DNA of 64,000 nt from Sphingobium lignivorans (GCF_014203955.1 NZ_JACHKA010000001.1:3069001-3133000), one strand, 5' to 3'; positions 35,787-45,651 are shown, counted from the stretch's first letter. The notes: generated from the sequence alone by a model not told the origin. Translations and numbers: made by a program.

Positions 35787-36455
35787 TCAAAAATCAATCA
35801 TATCACCAAACCCCCTGTCATCCTTAGTGATTTTTTGGTATACATAAAATCGGCTTGGGCCGGGACGTAGCTCGTAGTTTTTCATATTGTTTTGAATAAA
35901 TGAACTGACACGCTTCGTGGGGCAATCACGGCCCGCCTCATCGAATATCAAATACCCTCCATCACGGAGAACTTTATCAGACCAATAATAATCATTAAAA
36001 ACAGCATCAAATCGATGATCACCGTCAATAAAAATTAGATCAAATTTCACACCAGCAGCAGCCAGACTACTTAGACTTCGATCGCTTCTTTCAGGTATGT
36101 GACGAAACCATGACGTCAATCCAAAGCGATCAATGGATCGTACGCCTTGCCCCCCGAAATACTCGTGCTGAAATGGGTCGATCGCAAAGTGCAGACCAAA
36201 GCCGGACACTGCGTGTGCCGCGGCCATGTGAACAGCGGAAGCACCCTCGCACAGACCGATCTCAATCGTCAGCGCCAGCGCATTCTCGGTGATGAGATCG
36301 AACAAGAATCTTCCGTCCGCTAAGCCGATCGCCCATTCAGGATGGACTTCGCCCACACCAGCATCCTGTTCGCGGGTGGTCTCCCCATGGTAGGCGGCCA
36401 CCAATGAAAAGTAGTGATCCCGATCGATCGCAGTGGTCGTTGGCAGAGCGTTCAC
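35787..36455 (-). CDS. class I SAM-dependent methyltransferase (Methyltransf_24-like)
   Basis: A 222-residue methyltransferase. SAM-binding motif I reads EIGLCEGASAVH; motif II region LIFIDGDHRFDAV with the following DKVLRDGGYLIFDE is the pattern of TylF/Methyltransf_24-type O-methyltransferases of sugars and glycan precursors. No membrane segment or signal peptide. It follows the giant glycosyltransferase on the same strand with a 69-bp gap, and its A/T-rich codon use is unlike the catabolic genes to the left. Likely role: methylation of a sugar in the surface glycan made by its neighbours (inference). Confidence 0.8.
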   Translation of the reverse strand: MNALPTTTAIDRDHYFSLVAAYHGETTREQDAGVGEVHPEWAIGLADGRFLFDLITENALALTIEIGLCEGASAVHMAAAHAVSGFGLHFAIDPFQHEYFGGQGVRSIDRFGLTSWFRHIPERSDRSLSSLAAAGVKFDLIFIDGDHRFDAVFNDYYWSDKVLRDGGYLIFDEAGRDCPTKRVSSFIQNNMKNYELRPGPSRFYVYQKITKDDRGFGDMIDF

Positions 36456-36524
36456 CAGTAACTCCTCAAGTCAGTATCTATAGCAAATCAAAGAGATAGC
36501 TTAGCATGTCCACCACCCCTTTTC

Positions 36525-39500
36525 TTAGGCAAATTCCAGGTCGGTCACTTCAATGGACTCAATCAAGAACGACAAGGATCGCGTTTCCTGCCCGCTGGGA
36601 GGCGAAACAGATGAGGCTATCAGATCGAGCGTGTTCCAGCCAGGCGCGAGGTATAGATCGCATTGGATCTCACTGCTCACGTCGAGTGTATCGGGCAGCA
36701 CATCGCTCTGGACCAGTAGCTCGCCATCCTGGACGACGCTGATCCGTTGCCCACGCTCCTGATTTCTCATCGCGATGCGCACGCGGGAAATGCACCCGTT
36801 TCCCTCCACCTTGAGGCGTGCCTTGGTATCGCACACCCAATAGAAAGGCGCCTCCAGCCCGAGCGGTGGATACGCGGCTTCGGCGTCCGCAATGCCAGAT
36901 CCCATCCTGACTCGGGCGTAAGAAGACACCGCCTCAGATGAAGTTGCATCCGACATTGCCACGCCGGACGCCATATCAACGATGGTCAGGCTTTCCAGCA
37001 GCAGCACCCGTGGATGGCCGTCAACCGACTCGAAATCCAAACCGCTAAACGCAAAGGTCAGGATATTCGGCCCATCGATCAACCTGATGTCGACTTTTAC
37101 TTCTGCCGCGCCACTCAGCGCGCCGGGGGATGTGAGCACGAGGTCATGCACTTCGCCATTGACGTCGAGAGAGGCGATAGCCCTTTTGGCCACCATCCGG
37201 TAGCGCATCGTCAGGACGGCTTCAGATACGCCTGTCGCATTGACCGTGAGTACTGCGCTCGCGGATGTTATCCACCGGACCGGCTCCATGATACCGAGTT
37301 CCGGGAAAGGCCCTCTAAGCGGACCGAAACCGCTTCCCTCCTCTAAGTCACCGATCAGCTGCGTATTCGGCAGGTGCGCGGGCAGCGAACCCTGGACCGC
37401 CGATTTCAGCACCGGACTCAGCCGGTCGCCAAGCCGGTCGCCAAACTCGACTGAACTCAGCGCGAAGCTCAGCGATCGACCATTCTCCCTTTCCAGCCTC
37501 GACACGCTCGGACGGAACGTGATGTCCGCGAAACCTTCGTGGAAAAAGTGCCGAACAACGATATACTGAACGTCGCTCGCGTTCGCGCTTCCAATCTCGA
37601 CGGATACTTTCTGTTCGCCATCAATATCAATTCCGAGGACCTGGTCGGAGTAGAAATTACGAATGCCAAAACGCAATTCGCGTTCACCCTCACAAGCGCT
37701 GAAGATTTGGAGCGCTGACTCGTTCCCCAGCGCCCAACGAAATTTCGAATCGATCTGAAATTCAGGATAAGGCCCCTCAACCTCCCCGAAATTATGTCCA
37801 TAACTTACAAGACCATCGGTGTTATTCTCGAACCCATCGCCATCATTCTTGAATTCCAGGCTGCTGATTATCAAAGCGATATCGTTATCAGACATTTCTG
37901 AAAATTCGATAATGATCCGATTATATCCCTTCCGCAATCGGAGAGGTAGATCAATTTCTTGGTCGCCTCCCGCAGCATACTTCAGCTCGTACTGGAGGCC
38001 TCGTGTATCGTTGACGACGATAGTCAGGCGCTGACGCTCTGTAACCATGCGGTATCCTAGCCGCATCTTGTAGCTTGCATCCCGCACTGCCTCAGCCGCG
38101 AGCACGCCCCGCGGTGCAACAGCCACGAAGGCACGCTCCAACAGTGAGCCGTCGCCTTCAAGGAACCTACTTTCTATGGCTGCAACTGGAAACCATGAGG
38201 GCGTTTCCGGAAGCAGCACCTCACTCGCCTTTTCGGCGAGATAGTGAAACCGGACAGGTCGCACCCCATCGGCACGAAGGTTAACCGACGGCGCCAAGGG
38301 CTTGCCGAATTTGCATGTGACCAACATCGAGAGAAAATCAGCTGCCGCCCTCTCCAGACTGAAGCGGTTACGGACATGCAGGACAGCATTTGCCCCCATG
38401 GAGCGCCGCATTGCTGCATCCCTTTTTATGTCAGCGATTGCCTCCCCAAGCGGCTCCGCGCTGCCCTGCTCAACAAGCAGGCCCGTTACTCCGTCGACTA
38501 CGGCGTCCGGAATTCCGCCTAGATTGAATGCTACGCTGGGCGTACCACACGCGCCCGCCTCGATGAATGTCTGACCCAGCGCCTCTTCTTTACTTGGTCC
38601 AACAAAGATATCGGCAGCCTGGAAGTAAAGAGCGACCAGTCGCTCATCCTGCGCATAGCCGGTAAAGCGAACCTCACAGGGCGTTTCCGGTATAGACTTC
38701 CCCCACCCGATGATCACGAGGACGACATCATGAAGGTCCGTCCTGCCTTTCAATGCTTCGATCAGCAACGGCAGACCCTTCCGTTCGTCATCGATGTTCG
38801 AAGCGGCCGTCAGAATGATGAATCGGTCTTGCGGAAGGCCCAGAATCTGTCGGGCCTCGCGACGGCGTCCATGCGTGAAAAGCCGGGTGTCGACACCGAG
38901 CGCCACCGTCCGAACATGGGATGCCAGCGGCTCGCCCGCCGCTTCCTTGATGAAGCGCTCCATGTAGCGGCTGTTCGTGACGATCATCAGCCGTCCATCC
39001 TGCGACGCCTTTTCGATAAGGGCGCGTTTGGCGCGAAAACTCGGCGCGATTTCACGTGGCGGAAGCGACGGATACTCCGCCGCCGTCGGGCACGCCTCGT
39101 CACAACCGGAGAGAAATTTCGGGCAACCCCCCGTATAGGCGCAGCGCCCTGTCACGATCCACTGATCATGCGCAAAGAAGACCACCGGTACGCCGAGCGA
39201 CAGCAACACCTCGAGGGGCTCCGGTCCTGAACGGATCGAATGCAGGTTGCCGGCAACGATAAGGTCAGGCTGGTGTTCGTCGATCGCTGATCGGATCAGC
39301 TCGGGATCGAACCCGTCGGGTCTCGCTCGATCAAATTCGGCGTAGCCCACAGCGACGACGTCCTGCCCCGCCAGCTGCAACGCCTGCGCCAGACGCCTGT
39401 GTGCAATCCCGGCACCATAGTTGAAGCCATAGTCGTTGAGCATCAAAATCTTCAAATGGGAAGCCAGATCTTCGCGGCGCGCTGGCATGGAGGACATTCC

Positions 39501-41669
39501 TGCCTCCGCACGCAGCATGGAAGCATGACTGGTCAGTTCCGGACGATAGGCTTCGACAGTGCTGGTCTTCTGGTCGGCATGCATACGATAATAAGCGACT
39601 GTGCGCCCGATCAATTGGATCCTGGCGCCAGCTTGCGCCATTCTGACCCAGAGATCATAATCCATGGAATAATAAAGATTCTCGCGAACTAATCCCCCGG
39701 CTTTTTCCCAGATCGCCCGACTGAAGAATACTTCGGGCTGGTGGAAGAACTGGCCGCGGAGCCAGCAATTCTCCAGATCGAGCAGATCGTTGAGCGGAAG
39801 CGGACCAGACTGCAGGCACGGCAGGTGGCGGTGCATTACGGCACCATCGTCACCGAAGACATCGCATACCCCCGAAACCATGTCGACACCCTCCGTCAGG
39901 AAGGCGAAAGCAACTGCGTGAAGCGCGCCGCTGGCCAGCAGGTCATCGCTGTTGAGCCAGGTCAGAATATCTCCACTGGCCGCAGCCATGCCCTTGTTGA
40001 TGGCGTGGCTCTGTCCTTCGTCGGGCTCGGAGATGTAATAGGTGATATGGCGCTCGAATTCGCGCAGTACTTGAGTTGTTTCATCGGTCGATGCGCCGTC
40101 ACAAACGATGATCTCAAGATTTGGGTAGCCCTGACGGACCAATGATCGCATCGTATCGCCGATGAAATGCGCCTGGTTGCGGGTCGGGACGATAACCGAT
40201 ATGCGCGGCCACTCGCCGTCCAAGGGCGCACGTCCGCCCACCGTTGCTACGGGTGACGGAAGCGACGACACAGGCACGACCTTTCCCGTCCCCCGCTCGA
40301 GGATCGGATCGATGCGCATGTCCATGACCATCAGGTTGACCGCGCCCTCTTCTGCCTCGACCTTGAGCTCGATTGCGCAGAGACCGACAGGCAGGAATGA
40401 TGAAATCCGAACTTCAGTCTCCCGGTCGTGCTCGTAGGGACGGATCAGGCCGCTGAAACCCAGGCGGCCATTGACGCTGATCGCCACGGTCCGGCCGTTG
40501 CCCCACGCGCGGAAACGAAATACGATATCATAGCGCCCGCTCTCCTCAATTTCCGCTGTGAGCAGGCCTTGCTCTCCTGTAAGCCACCGCATACCGAAGG
40601 GAATGCTAAACTCTGGATGCGGGCCCTCTGGAGCGCTGAAGCCCGAGACGAACTGGCCTTTGATGCTTAACGCCGTGCCGTACGAACCAGATACCTCCGC
40701 GGGACCCGACGGCAGCCCATAGCCCCGCATTCGCCCCCAGGCCCCATCTGCAAGGTTGAAGCGCAGCACCGTACTGGCGTATTCACTACGCTCCATCTCA
40801 TGCCGATTGAACAGCAACTCCTCGTAACGCTGCCGAATTGCAAATATTTTTGGCGCAACGCTCGAAAAAGCTTTTTCTTTATTTGATAATTCTTGAAATT
40901 CAATTTGATGAATTTCTGACAATACCATATCTACTTCAGCATAATACTTGTCCATTTGACCAGAAAGCTGGCCAGGGCGCCGCCTATGAAATCCGAGTAC
41001 AGTGTCTGCGCTGAAATACTCGGTATATTCCGCGAACCTGCGCCACAGATCCCAGTCGCCCGCAAGCTTGAGCCTGTCGTCCAGACCGCCGCACTGATGC
41101 CAGAGGTCCGCGCGCCAGAACGTTCCTTCCTGCATGACAAAAGGCAGTGAGCGACCGTCATAAAGGCCCGCCGCCATACATGGCCGAGAATAACTGATCG
41201 GAAGATTGATCCCTAAATTATAACCATGTTGATTGATCAAGGCCACACGCCCGCCGAAAAGGCGCACCTCGGGCATGGCCCGGCATATTGAAAGACCAGT
41301 CGCTAAGCCCCCTTGAGCAATCCGATCATCGGCGTTGATCCAACCCATCATTGGGTTGCCCACCGATGGAAGTATTTTCTGAAAGCCGCGATTGATCGCG
41401 TCGTACATGCCCGCATCGCGCTCGGACGAATATGTGAATTCCAGCCCTTTGCAGGTCATCGGCAACGCGCCTGTCGTCACCAGATTGTGCCAGCGTTCTA
41501 CGATCGCGAGCGTGTCGTCCGTCGATCCGCCGTCCTGAATATGATATCGCAGATAGAAGTCGCCGGCTTGCATGATGACCGAAGCGATGGTTTCGTCGAT
41601 GTAGTCAGATCCGTTGAAAACGGGCGTGACAATGCACACATCCGGTTCGAAATCGCCGTTGTTGGTCAT
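36525..41669 (-). CDS. giant multidomain glycosyltransferase (GT2-GT2-GT4 plus beta-rich repeats)
   Basis: A 1714-residue protein with three glycosyltransferase domains. First GT2: about 10-260 (CIVTPVFNG, QDGGSTDDT, WINADD). Second GT2: about 488-710 (ISVIVPTRN, CDGASTDET, LNSDD). GT4: about 738-1115 (LNDYGFNYGAG; SKEEALGQTFIEAGACGTP with the E-x7-E pattern). Between and after them lie repeated beta-rich modules of about 110-130 residues at roughly 345-455, 1175-1275, 1292-1410, 1446-1565 and 1590-1712. Most start with a GPxPE...I...RW signature. No signal peptide or membrane helix is evident. Start ATG at 41669, before the first GT2 strand. Expected to add several sugars to a surface polysaccharide or glycoprotein. 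Confidence 0.85.
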   Translation of the reverse strand: MTNNGDFEPDVCIVTPVFNGSDYIDETIASVIMQAGDFYLRYHIQDGGSTDDTLAIVERWHNLVTTGALPMTCKGLEFTYSSERDAGMYDAINRGFQKILPSVGNPMMGWINADDRIAQGGLATGLSICRAMPEVRLFGGRVALINQHGYNLGINLPISYSRPCMAAGLYDGRSLPFVMQEGTFWRADLWHQCGGLDDRLKLAGDWDLWRRFAEYTEYFSADTVLGFHRRRPGQLSGQMDKYYAEVDMVLSEIHQIEFQELSNKEKAFSSVAPKIFAIRQRYEELLFNRHEMERSEYASTVLRFNLADGAWGRMRGYGLPSGPAEVSGSYGTALSIKGQFVSGFSAPEGPHPEFSIPFGMRWLTGEQGLLTAEIEESGRYDIVFRFRAWGNGRTVAISVNGRLGFSGLIRPYEHDRETEVRISSFLPVGLCAIELKVEAEEGAVNLMVMDMRIDPILERGTGKVVPVSSLPSPVATVGGRAPLDGEWPRISVIVPTRNQAHFIGDTMRSLVRQGYPNLEIIVCDGASTDETTQVLREFERHITYYISEPDEGQSHAINKGMAAASGDILTWLNSDDLLASGALHAVAFAFLTEGVDMVSGVCDVFGDDGAVMHRHLPCLQSGPLPLNDLLDLENCWLRGQFFHQPEVFFSRAIWEKAGGLVRENLYYSMDYDLWVRMAQAGARIQLIGRTVAYYRMHADQKTSTVEAYRPELTSHASMLRAEAGMSSMPARREDLASHLKILMLNDYGFNYGAGIAHRRLAQALQLAGQDVVAVGYAEFDRARPDGFDPELIRSAIDEHQPDLIVAGNLHSIRSGPEPLEVLLSLGVPVVFFAHDQWIVTGRCAYTGGCPKFLSGCDEACPTAAEYPSLPPREIAPSFRAKRALIEKASQDGRLMIVTNSRYMERFIKEAAGEPLASHVRTVALGVDTRLFTHGRRREARQILGLPQDRFIILTAASNIDDERKGLPLLIEALKGRTDLHDVVLVIIGWGKSIPETPCEVRFTGYAQDERLVALYFQAADIFVGPSKEEALGQTFIEAGACGTPSVAFNLGGIPDAVVDGVTGLLVEQGSAEPLGEAIADIKRDAAMRRSMGANAVLHVRNRFSLERAAADFLSMLVTCKFGKPLAPSVNLRADGVRPVRFHYLAEKASEVLLPETPSWFPVAAIESRFLEGDGSLLERAFVAVAPRGVLAAEAVRDASYKMRLGYRMVTERQRLTIVVNDTRGLQYELKYAAGGDQEIDLPLRLRKGYNRIIIEFSEMSDNDIALIISSLEFKNDGDGFENNTDGLVSYGHNFGEVEGPYPEFQIDSKFRWALGNESALQIFSACEGERELRFGIRNFYSDQVLGIDIDGEQKVSVEIGSANASDVQYIVVRHFFHEGFADITFRPSVSRLERENGRSLSFALSSVEFGDRLGDRLSPVLKSAVQGSLPAHLPNTQLIGDLEEGSGFGPLRGPFPELGIMEPVRWITSASAVLTVNATGVSEAVLTMRYRMVAKRAIASLDVNGEVHDLVLTSPGALSGAAEVKVDIRLIDGPNILTFAFSGLDFESVDGHPRVLLLESLTIVDMASGVAMSDATSSEAVSSYARVRMGSGIADAEAAYPPLGLEAPFYWVCDTKARLKVEGNGCISRVRIAMRNQERGQRISVVQDGELLVQSDVLPDTLDVSSEIQCDLYLAPGWNTLDLIASSVSPPSGQETRSLSFLIESIEVTDLEFA

Positions 41670-41827
41670 CGCAAATCTTTCTTTTTTGCCCCGCTCGTTA
41701 CGTGCTGCCCTACACGACCGTATCGGAGTAGACGCATTCTTACTGACACCTCGCATCAGGATGCAATAGGCGGCGGCATGATAGGCTGAACGTCATTGTT
41801 GTTGAATCACAAGATTTTGAACAGTGC

Positions 41828-42760
41828 CTACGGCTCGTATCCAAATCGCGCACAGATGTCCCGATAAGGCCGGGACGATCGCTGTATCTCGATTTCGTCA
41901 GGCAGGTCCCGGCGTGGACGTTTCTTGATCGTCGATCCGGTCCGGCCGCTGTCTCCGGTCATTCGAATGTTGCCGATCATGCCCAGAGCAGAGACATCGA
42001 ACGGGAGATTCAGGATGTCACAAATCTCCTCGAGGACGATCGCGGGGCTGGCGACGAAGTCTTCGTAACGCACCAGCGGCACGTCTTCGTACCTCCGAAT
42101 AAACTTCTGAAATCGAATACAATACTCTTCTAGATTAAAAGGATGGAAGTCTTCTTTCCAGAGATTTAGTTTCAGGGCGCCAAAGGAATCAAGTGGATGC
42201 CTTATTGTCACGACCGAGCGCAGCCTCGCAGCCATTGGTAGCAAAAGCTCCCGCAGCGTTGGCCGTGAATCGGGCTCAACCATAGTGTAGAAATGCGAGT
42301 GCGCATGGTCACGAATAACAAGGCGGTGCCCCAACGTGCCAAGCGAGGCATTCATAGTGCCGATACTTGCGAGGAAGGTGTTGACGACAATTCGCTCAGG
42401 CACCGGCCGAGCAGCCTGTTTCAACGCCAAAATCACGTCTGTGGGTGCGAAGCGGGGCTTTTCCCGCGCCAGCTCCATTGTGCTCAGCGGATCGATCTCG
42501 CTGAGCAGAACGACGCCCGGCAACGCGGCGACCACCTTGGAAATCAACGATCCCCCGGTGCACGCGAGGTGGTGGATGGTACATGGGGGCGTCGGCTCGT
42601 GGTCACGACTCACGGCCAGCCCGCAATACTCCTCGATCAGGTCGGATACGGAATCGCGCGAAGGGTCACCTGGATCAACGACCGGGACATCGCCAAGAAG
42701 CGAAAGGACCTCTTCCAAATCCCTGGCGGGGTTGCGCCCCGCACATGCCTTTTCGGTCAT
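41828..42760 (-). CDS. sulfotransferase-like protein
   Basis: A 310-residue P-loop protein of the sulfotransferase superfamily. The 5'-phosphosulfate-binding segment is a degenerate form (HHLACTGGSLISKVVAALPG), the 3'-phosphate segment is VVTIRHPLDSFGA, and LVRYEDFVASP is the typical late motif. Members transfer sulfate from PAPS to sugars, lipids or proteins, although several bacterial relatives have no proven activity. It follows the coiled-coil gene with an ATGA overlap and precedes the giant glycosyltransferase by 158 bp, so sulfation of the same glycan is plausible. Confidence 0.75.
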   Translation of the reverse strand: MTEKACAGRNPARDLEEVLSLLGDVPVVDPGDPSRDSVSDLIEEYCGLAVSRDHEPTPPCTIHHLACTGGSLISKVVAALPGVVLLSEIDPLSTMELAREKPRFAPTDVILALKQAARPVPERIVVNTFLASIGTMNASLGTLGHRLVIRDHAHSHFYTMVEPDSRPTLRELLLPMAARLRSVVTIRHPLDSFGALKLNLWKEDFHPFNLEEYCIRFQKFIRRYEDVPLVRYEDFVASPAIVLEEICDILNLPFDVSALGMIGNIRMTGDSGRTGSTIKKRPRRDLPDEIEIQRSSRPYRDICARFGYEP

Positions 42761-43458
42761 TTCTGAGTCTCGGCTGCGCGCTTCTTCCCGTGAGCGCCGA
42801 TCTCTGCCGCTCCCTTCCTCCCACTCGGGTGGCGGGCGGCATGAAGACTTTCTCCGGACGTCTCAGGCGCCTCCTGCAGAAACTCATAAGCAGCCGTTTG
42901 CAGCGTTGGCGCCAGCCGACGAAGCAGATCCTCAAGTCGCTCCCGCCTTTGTTCCGCGTCCACAAGGCGCAGGTCCATCGTGTTCAGGTCTTTGCGCAGC
43001 ATGGCGTTCTGGGCCAGATGAAAATCTATGTCAGCCTTGAGCTGGGGGACCTCCTGAGCGGCTTTCCGCAACTCCATGATTAGTGCCTCCTGATCATTGA
43101 TCATCCGCTGCATCTCCTCGAGCTTGGAGTTACCTTCCGTAACCTTGACGCCCAGACGATCGCGGTCCATCCCGATCTCCTCGGCCAGTCGCTCGATATT
43201 ACGAAGTTTTGCCTCGGCAACACCAAGCCGTTCCTTGGTCGCATTATAATCGGCCACCGTTGCTTCTAGTTCGACAATACGATGCTGCCTCTCCTCAATT
43301 ACGGAAGCCAGATCCCCGACCGCACGGTTGCTGTCGGCTGCCGCGTTCTCCAGATCCTGCAATTCGCCGACAATTTGTTCCGAGAGGTCGAGAATAGGAG
43401 CGATCAAACCTTCCACTATTCGGTCAGCAGTCGCTTGCTGCGCGGTCTCGTCCGCCAT
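42757..43458 (-). CDS. coiled-coil protein of unknown function
   Basis: A 233-residue, highly charged protein whose middle (about 40-185) is a long heptad-patterned coiled coil, for example QHRIVELEATVADYNATKER and LEEMQRMINDQEALIMELRK. No membrane segment, no signal peptide, and a basic tail (SGRKGAAEIGAHGKKRAAE). Such coiled-coil proteins in polysaccharide loci often act as molecular rulers or scaffolds for glycosyltransferases, which is only an inference here. First gene of the coiled-coil / sulfotransferase / glycosyltransferase row. The 210 bp between it and the next gene (43459-43668) show nothing identifiable. Confidence 0.7.
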   Translation of the reverse strand: MADETAQQATADRIVEGLIAPILDLSEQIVGELQDLENAAADSNRAVGDLASVIEERQHRIVELEATVADYNATKERLGVAEAKLRNIERLAEEIGMDRDRLGVKVTEGNSKLEEMQRMINDQEALIMELRKAAQEVPQLKADIDFHLAQNAMLRKDLNTMDLRLVDAEQRRERLEDLLRRLAPTLQTAAYEFLQEAPETSGESLHAARHPSGRKGAAEIGAHGKKRAAETQK

Positions 43459-43668
43459 GTTAAATGCCTCTTGCTAGTCAATTATTAGTTGGACGCACCG
43501 CCCACCCAGGAATCTTCGCCATCCGGACTGAGAGACGCGGCCACCATGCTCTACCTCAGGATTTGAGCATCATCCACCATGAGCGATCGCGTGATCCGTG
43601 TCCATAACCTGCGATTTAATTAAACCGCATCAATGGATTAGGCTGAGTGGACGAATTGGGATTGGGAG

Positions 43669-43980
43669 TTACTCGGTCACAACGACGGCTTCACCGATGA
43701 TACGGCCTTCCCACAGGTAGAATTTTCCGGCTTGCCTCATCTGGGATGCGGCCTGATCGCCGGATAGAAACATCCAGCCGAAGCGACCGGTTTCGCCGGG
43801 GCATAATTCCACCTCACCCAGGATTGGCCAGCCATCCCAAGCAGGTTCTTCAGGATCGAGGGTCGTCTTGCAGGGGCAGTCCCATCCCGAGAATACGGAC
43901 TGCGATTTGCCACCTTGATCGGTTGGATACAGCCAAACGTCTGCGATCAGGTCTTGGCGTGCTCGCCGCATATCGTGCAT
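43669..43980 (-). CDS. small protein with an EF-Tu-domain-like barrel (hypothetical)
   Basis: A 103-residue protein, MHDMRRARQDLIADVWLYPT onward, with good ribosome binding site GGAGGAAATTCC. The beta-rich pattern and the ending (GEVELCPGETGRFGW, then KFYLWEGRIIGEAVVV) resemble the C-terminal barrel domains of elongation factor Tu (EGGRTVGAG type), without the GTPase domain. Stand-alone proteins of this kind are seen scattered in bacterial genomes without a known role. Two cysteines sit close together (WDCPCKT). It lies alone between the glycan genes and the IS cluster. Confidence 0.6.
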   Translation of the reverse strand: MHDMRRARQDLIADVWLYPTDQGGKSQSVFSGWDCPCKTTLDPEEPAWDGWPILGEVELCPGETGRFGWMFLSGDQAASQMRQAGKFYLWEGRIIGEAVVVTE

Positions 43981-44113
43981 GGAATTTCCTCCGCTGCCGT
44001 AATGCCGTGAGACGAAGGCGGGGGCAACGTCAGGGCGGGCTAATGACGGGAATGCCAAACGTTATTGACGAAGCGCGGACAGATTGATTCAAGGCTGCCT
44101 TTTGGAGGCAGGT

Positions 44114-44357
44114 TTGAGCAGGGGCGATCTCACGGAAGCGGAATGGCGCATTCTGAAGGGCTTGCTGCCAATTGAGCCTGAGAACCGTGGCCGGGGTAGG
44201 CGGCCCGAGCAGAACCGCTCGATCATCAATGGCATGCTTTGGCGGCTTCGGTGCGGCGCTCCGTGGCGCGACGTGCCGCCCAAATGCGGTAGCTGGAACA
44301 CCGTCTATCGGCGGTTCCGGCGTCGGAGTGAAGCCGGAGTCTGGGAGACGGTCGCGG
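44114..44357 (+). pseudogene. IS5-family transposase, N-terminal part
   Basis: Starts at a TTG after GGAGGCAGG and encodes LSRGDLTEAEWRILKGLLPI, then RSIINGMLWRLRCGAPWRDV and PKCGSWNTVYRRFRR, ending at ETVAV where the IS3 element (44358-45651) is inserted. This is the DUF4096/IS5 helix-turn-helix region. Joining it to 45652 restores the frame exactly. Confidence 0.85.
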
Positions 44358-44418
44358 TGAGGTGGTGCCGGTTTTCTGGACAGGATGCTAAGCTAATCCC
44401 GGCCTGATGGGGTACGGG

Positions 44419-44703
44419 ATGAAAACGACGAGAAAGCGGTACAGTGCGGATTTCAAGGCCAAGGTGGCGCTGGAAGCGATCCGTGGCGACCTGACGCTGG
44501 CAGAGCTGGCGGCCAAGCATGGCGTGCACCACACGATGATCGCATCATGGAAGCGGCAGGCCATCGACGGGATGGCAGGCACCTTCTCCGGCGCTGGCGA
44601 TGCGGCCAGGGTGGTCGGTGAGAGCGAGGTTGAGAAGCTGCACGCCAAGATCGGGCAACTGGTGGTGGAGCGGGATTTTTTAGCGAAGGCCTTCGGTCGA
44701 TGA
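44419..44703 (+). CDS. IS3-family transposase OrfA
   Basis: A 94-residue DNA-binding subunit (MKTTRKRYSADFKAKVALEA, with LAELAAKHGVHHTMIASWKR as helix-turn-helix) and a short C-terminal helix for partner binding. Its TGA overlaps the OrfB ATG (ATGA), so OrfB may be made by re-initiation or by frameshifting. Confidence 0.88.
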   Translation: MKTTRKRYSADFKAKVALEAIRGDLTLAELAAKHGVHHTMIASWKRQAIDGMAGTFSGAGDAARVVGESEVEKLHAKIGQLVVERDFLAKAFGR

Positions 44704-45590
44704 GCGTGGACCGGAGGCGGGCGATGGTCGAACCTGCTCACCACCGCCTGTCGATCTCGGCGCAGTGCCGCCTGCTGCGCATCAGTCGCTCGTCTTATTA
44801 TTACGCACCGGTGCCGGAAACGGACGGGACGCTGGCGCTGATGACGGTAATCGACGAGACCTTCATGGACTGCCCATGGTATGGCAGCCGCCAGATGGCG
44901 CGGCACCTTCGGCGCGCTGACCATGAGGTCGGGCGGCGGCGGGTACGGCGCCTGATGGCAAAGATGGGCCTGTCGCCGATCTACCAGCGGCCCCGCACCA
45001 GCGATCCGCACCCGCAGCACCGGGTCTATCCGTATCTGCTACGCAAGCTGGTGATCGAGCGGCCCAACCACGTGTGGTGTGCCGATGTGACGTACATCCC
45101 AATGCGGCGCGGGTTCCTATATCTGGTGGCGATCATGGACTGGGCAAGCCGGAAGGTCCTCGCCTGGCGATTGTCGAACACAATGGATGCCGGCTTCTGC
45201 GTCGCCGCCTTGGAGGAAGCCTGGGCGCGCTTCGGCAAGCCCGAGATCTTTAACACTGATCAAGGCAGCCAGTTCACCAGCTTCGCCTTCACCAGCGTGC
45301 TGCGCGACGCGGAGGTCCGCATCAGCATGGATGGTCGGGGGCGGTGGATGGACAATGTGTTCATCGAGCGCCTCTGGCGCTCCCTCAAATACGAGTGCGT
45401 GTATCTGCATGCCTTCGAGACCGGATCGGAGTTGAAGGCTGGCCTTGGCCGGTGGATCACCTATTACAATCACCAGCGTCCGCACTCGGGCCTGGCCGGG
45501 AGAACCCCGGTCGAGGCCTACCGGCGGACCGGGCAATCAGATCATGGGGGGCATGCCCCCCATGATCTGATGATCAAACAGGCGGCATGA
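44700..45590 (+). CDS. IS3-family transposase OrfB (DDE integrase)
   Basis: A 296-residue catalytic subunit, full length and unbroken. The N-terminal HTH_21 region (RLSISAQCRLLRISRSSYYY) precedes the integrase core. Catalytic residues are seen in WCADVTYIP, FNTDQGSQFTS and DNVFIERLWRSLKYE (D, D, E). The C-terminal YYNHQRPHSGL is typical. The element is potentially active. Confidence 0.92.
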   Translation: MSVDRRRAMVEPAHHRLSISAQCRLLRISRSSYYYAPVPETDGTLALMTVIDETFMDCPWYGSRQMARHLRRADHEVGRRRVRRLMAKMGLSPIYQRPRTSDPHPQHRVYPYLLRKLVIERPNHVWCADVTYIPMRRGFLYLVAIMDWASRKVLAWRLSNTMDAGFCVAALEEAWARFGKPEIFNTDQGSQFTSFAFTSVLRDAEVRISMDGRGRWMDNVFIERLWRSLKYECVYLHAFETGSELKAGLGRWITYYNHQRPHSGLAGRTPVEAYRRTGQSDHGGHAPHDLMIKQAA

Positions 45591-45651
45591 ACGACAACCG
45601 GGATTAGCTTAACTTAGCCGCCAAACTGTCCAAATAGGCGGGACCACCTCA

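Larger units (their letters stand above)
44358..45651 (+). mobile_element. IS3-family insertion sequence (copy 2, 1294 bp, intact)
   Basis: Inverted terminal repeats of about 26 bp beginning TGAGGTGGT and ending in TGGACAG. A 3-bp target duplication CGG (44355-44357 and 45652-45654) flanks it. OrfA and OrfB are both open. It is unrelated at the ends to the IS3 copy at 34255-35574. Confidence 0.9.
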
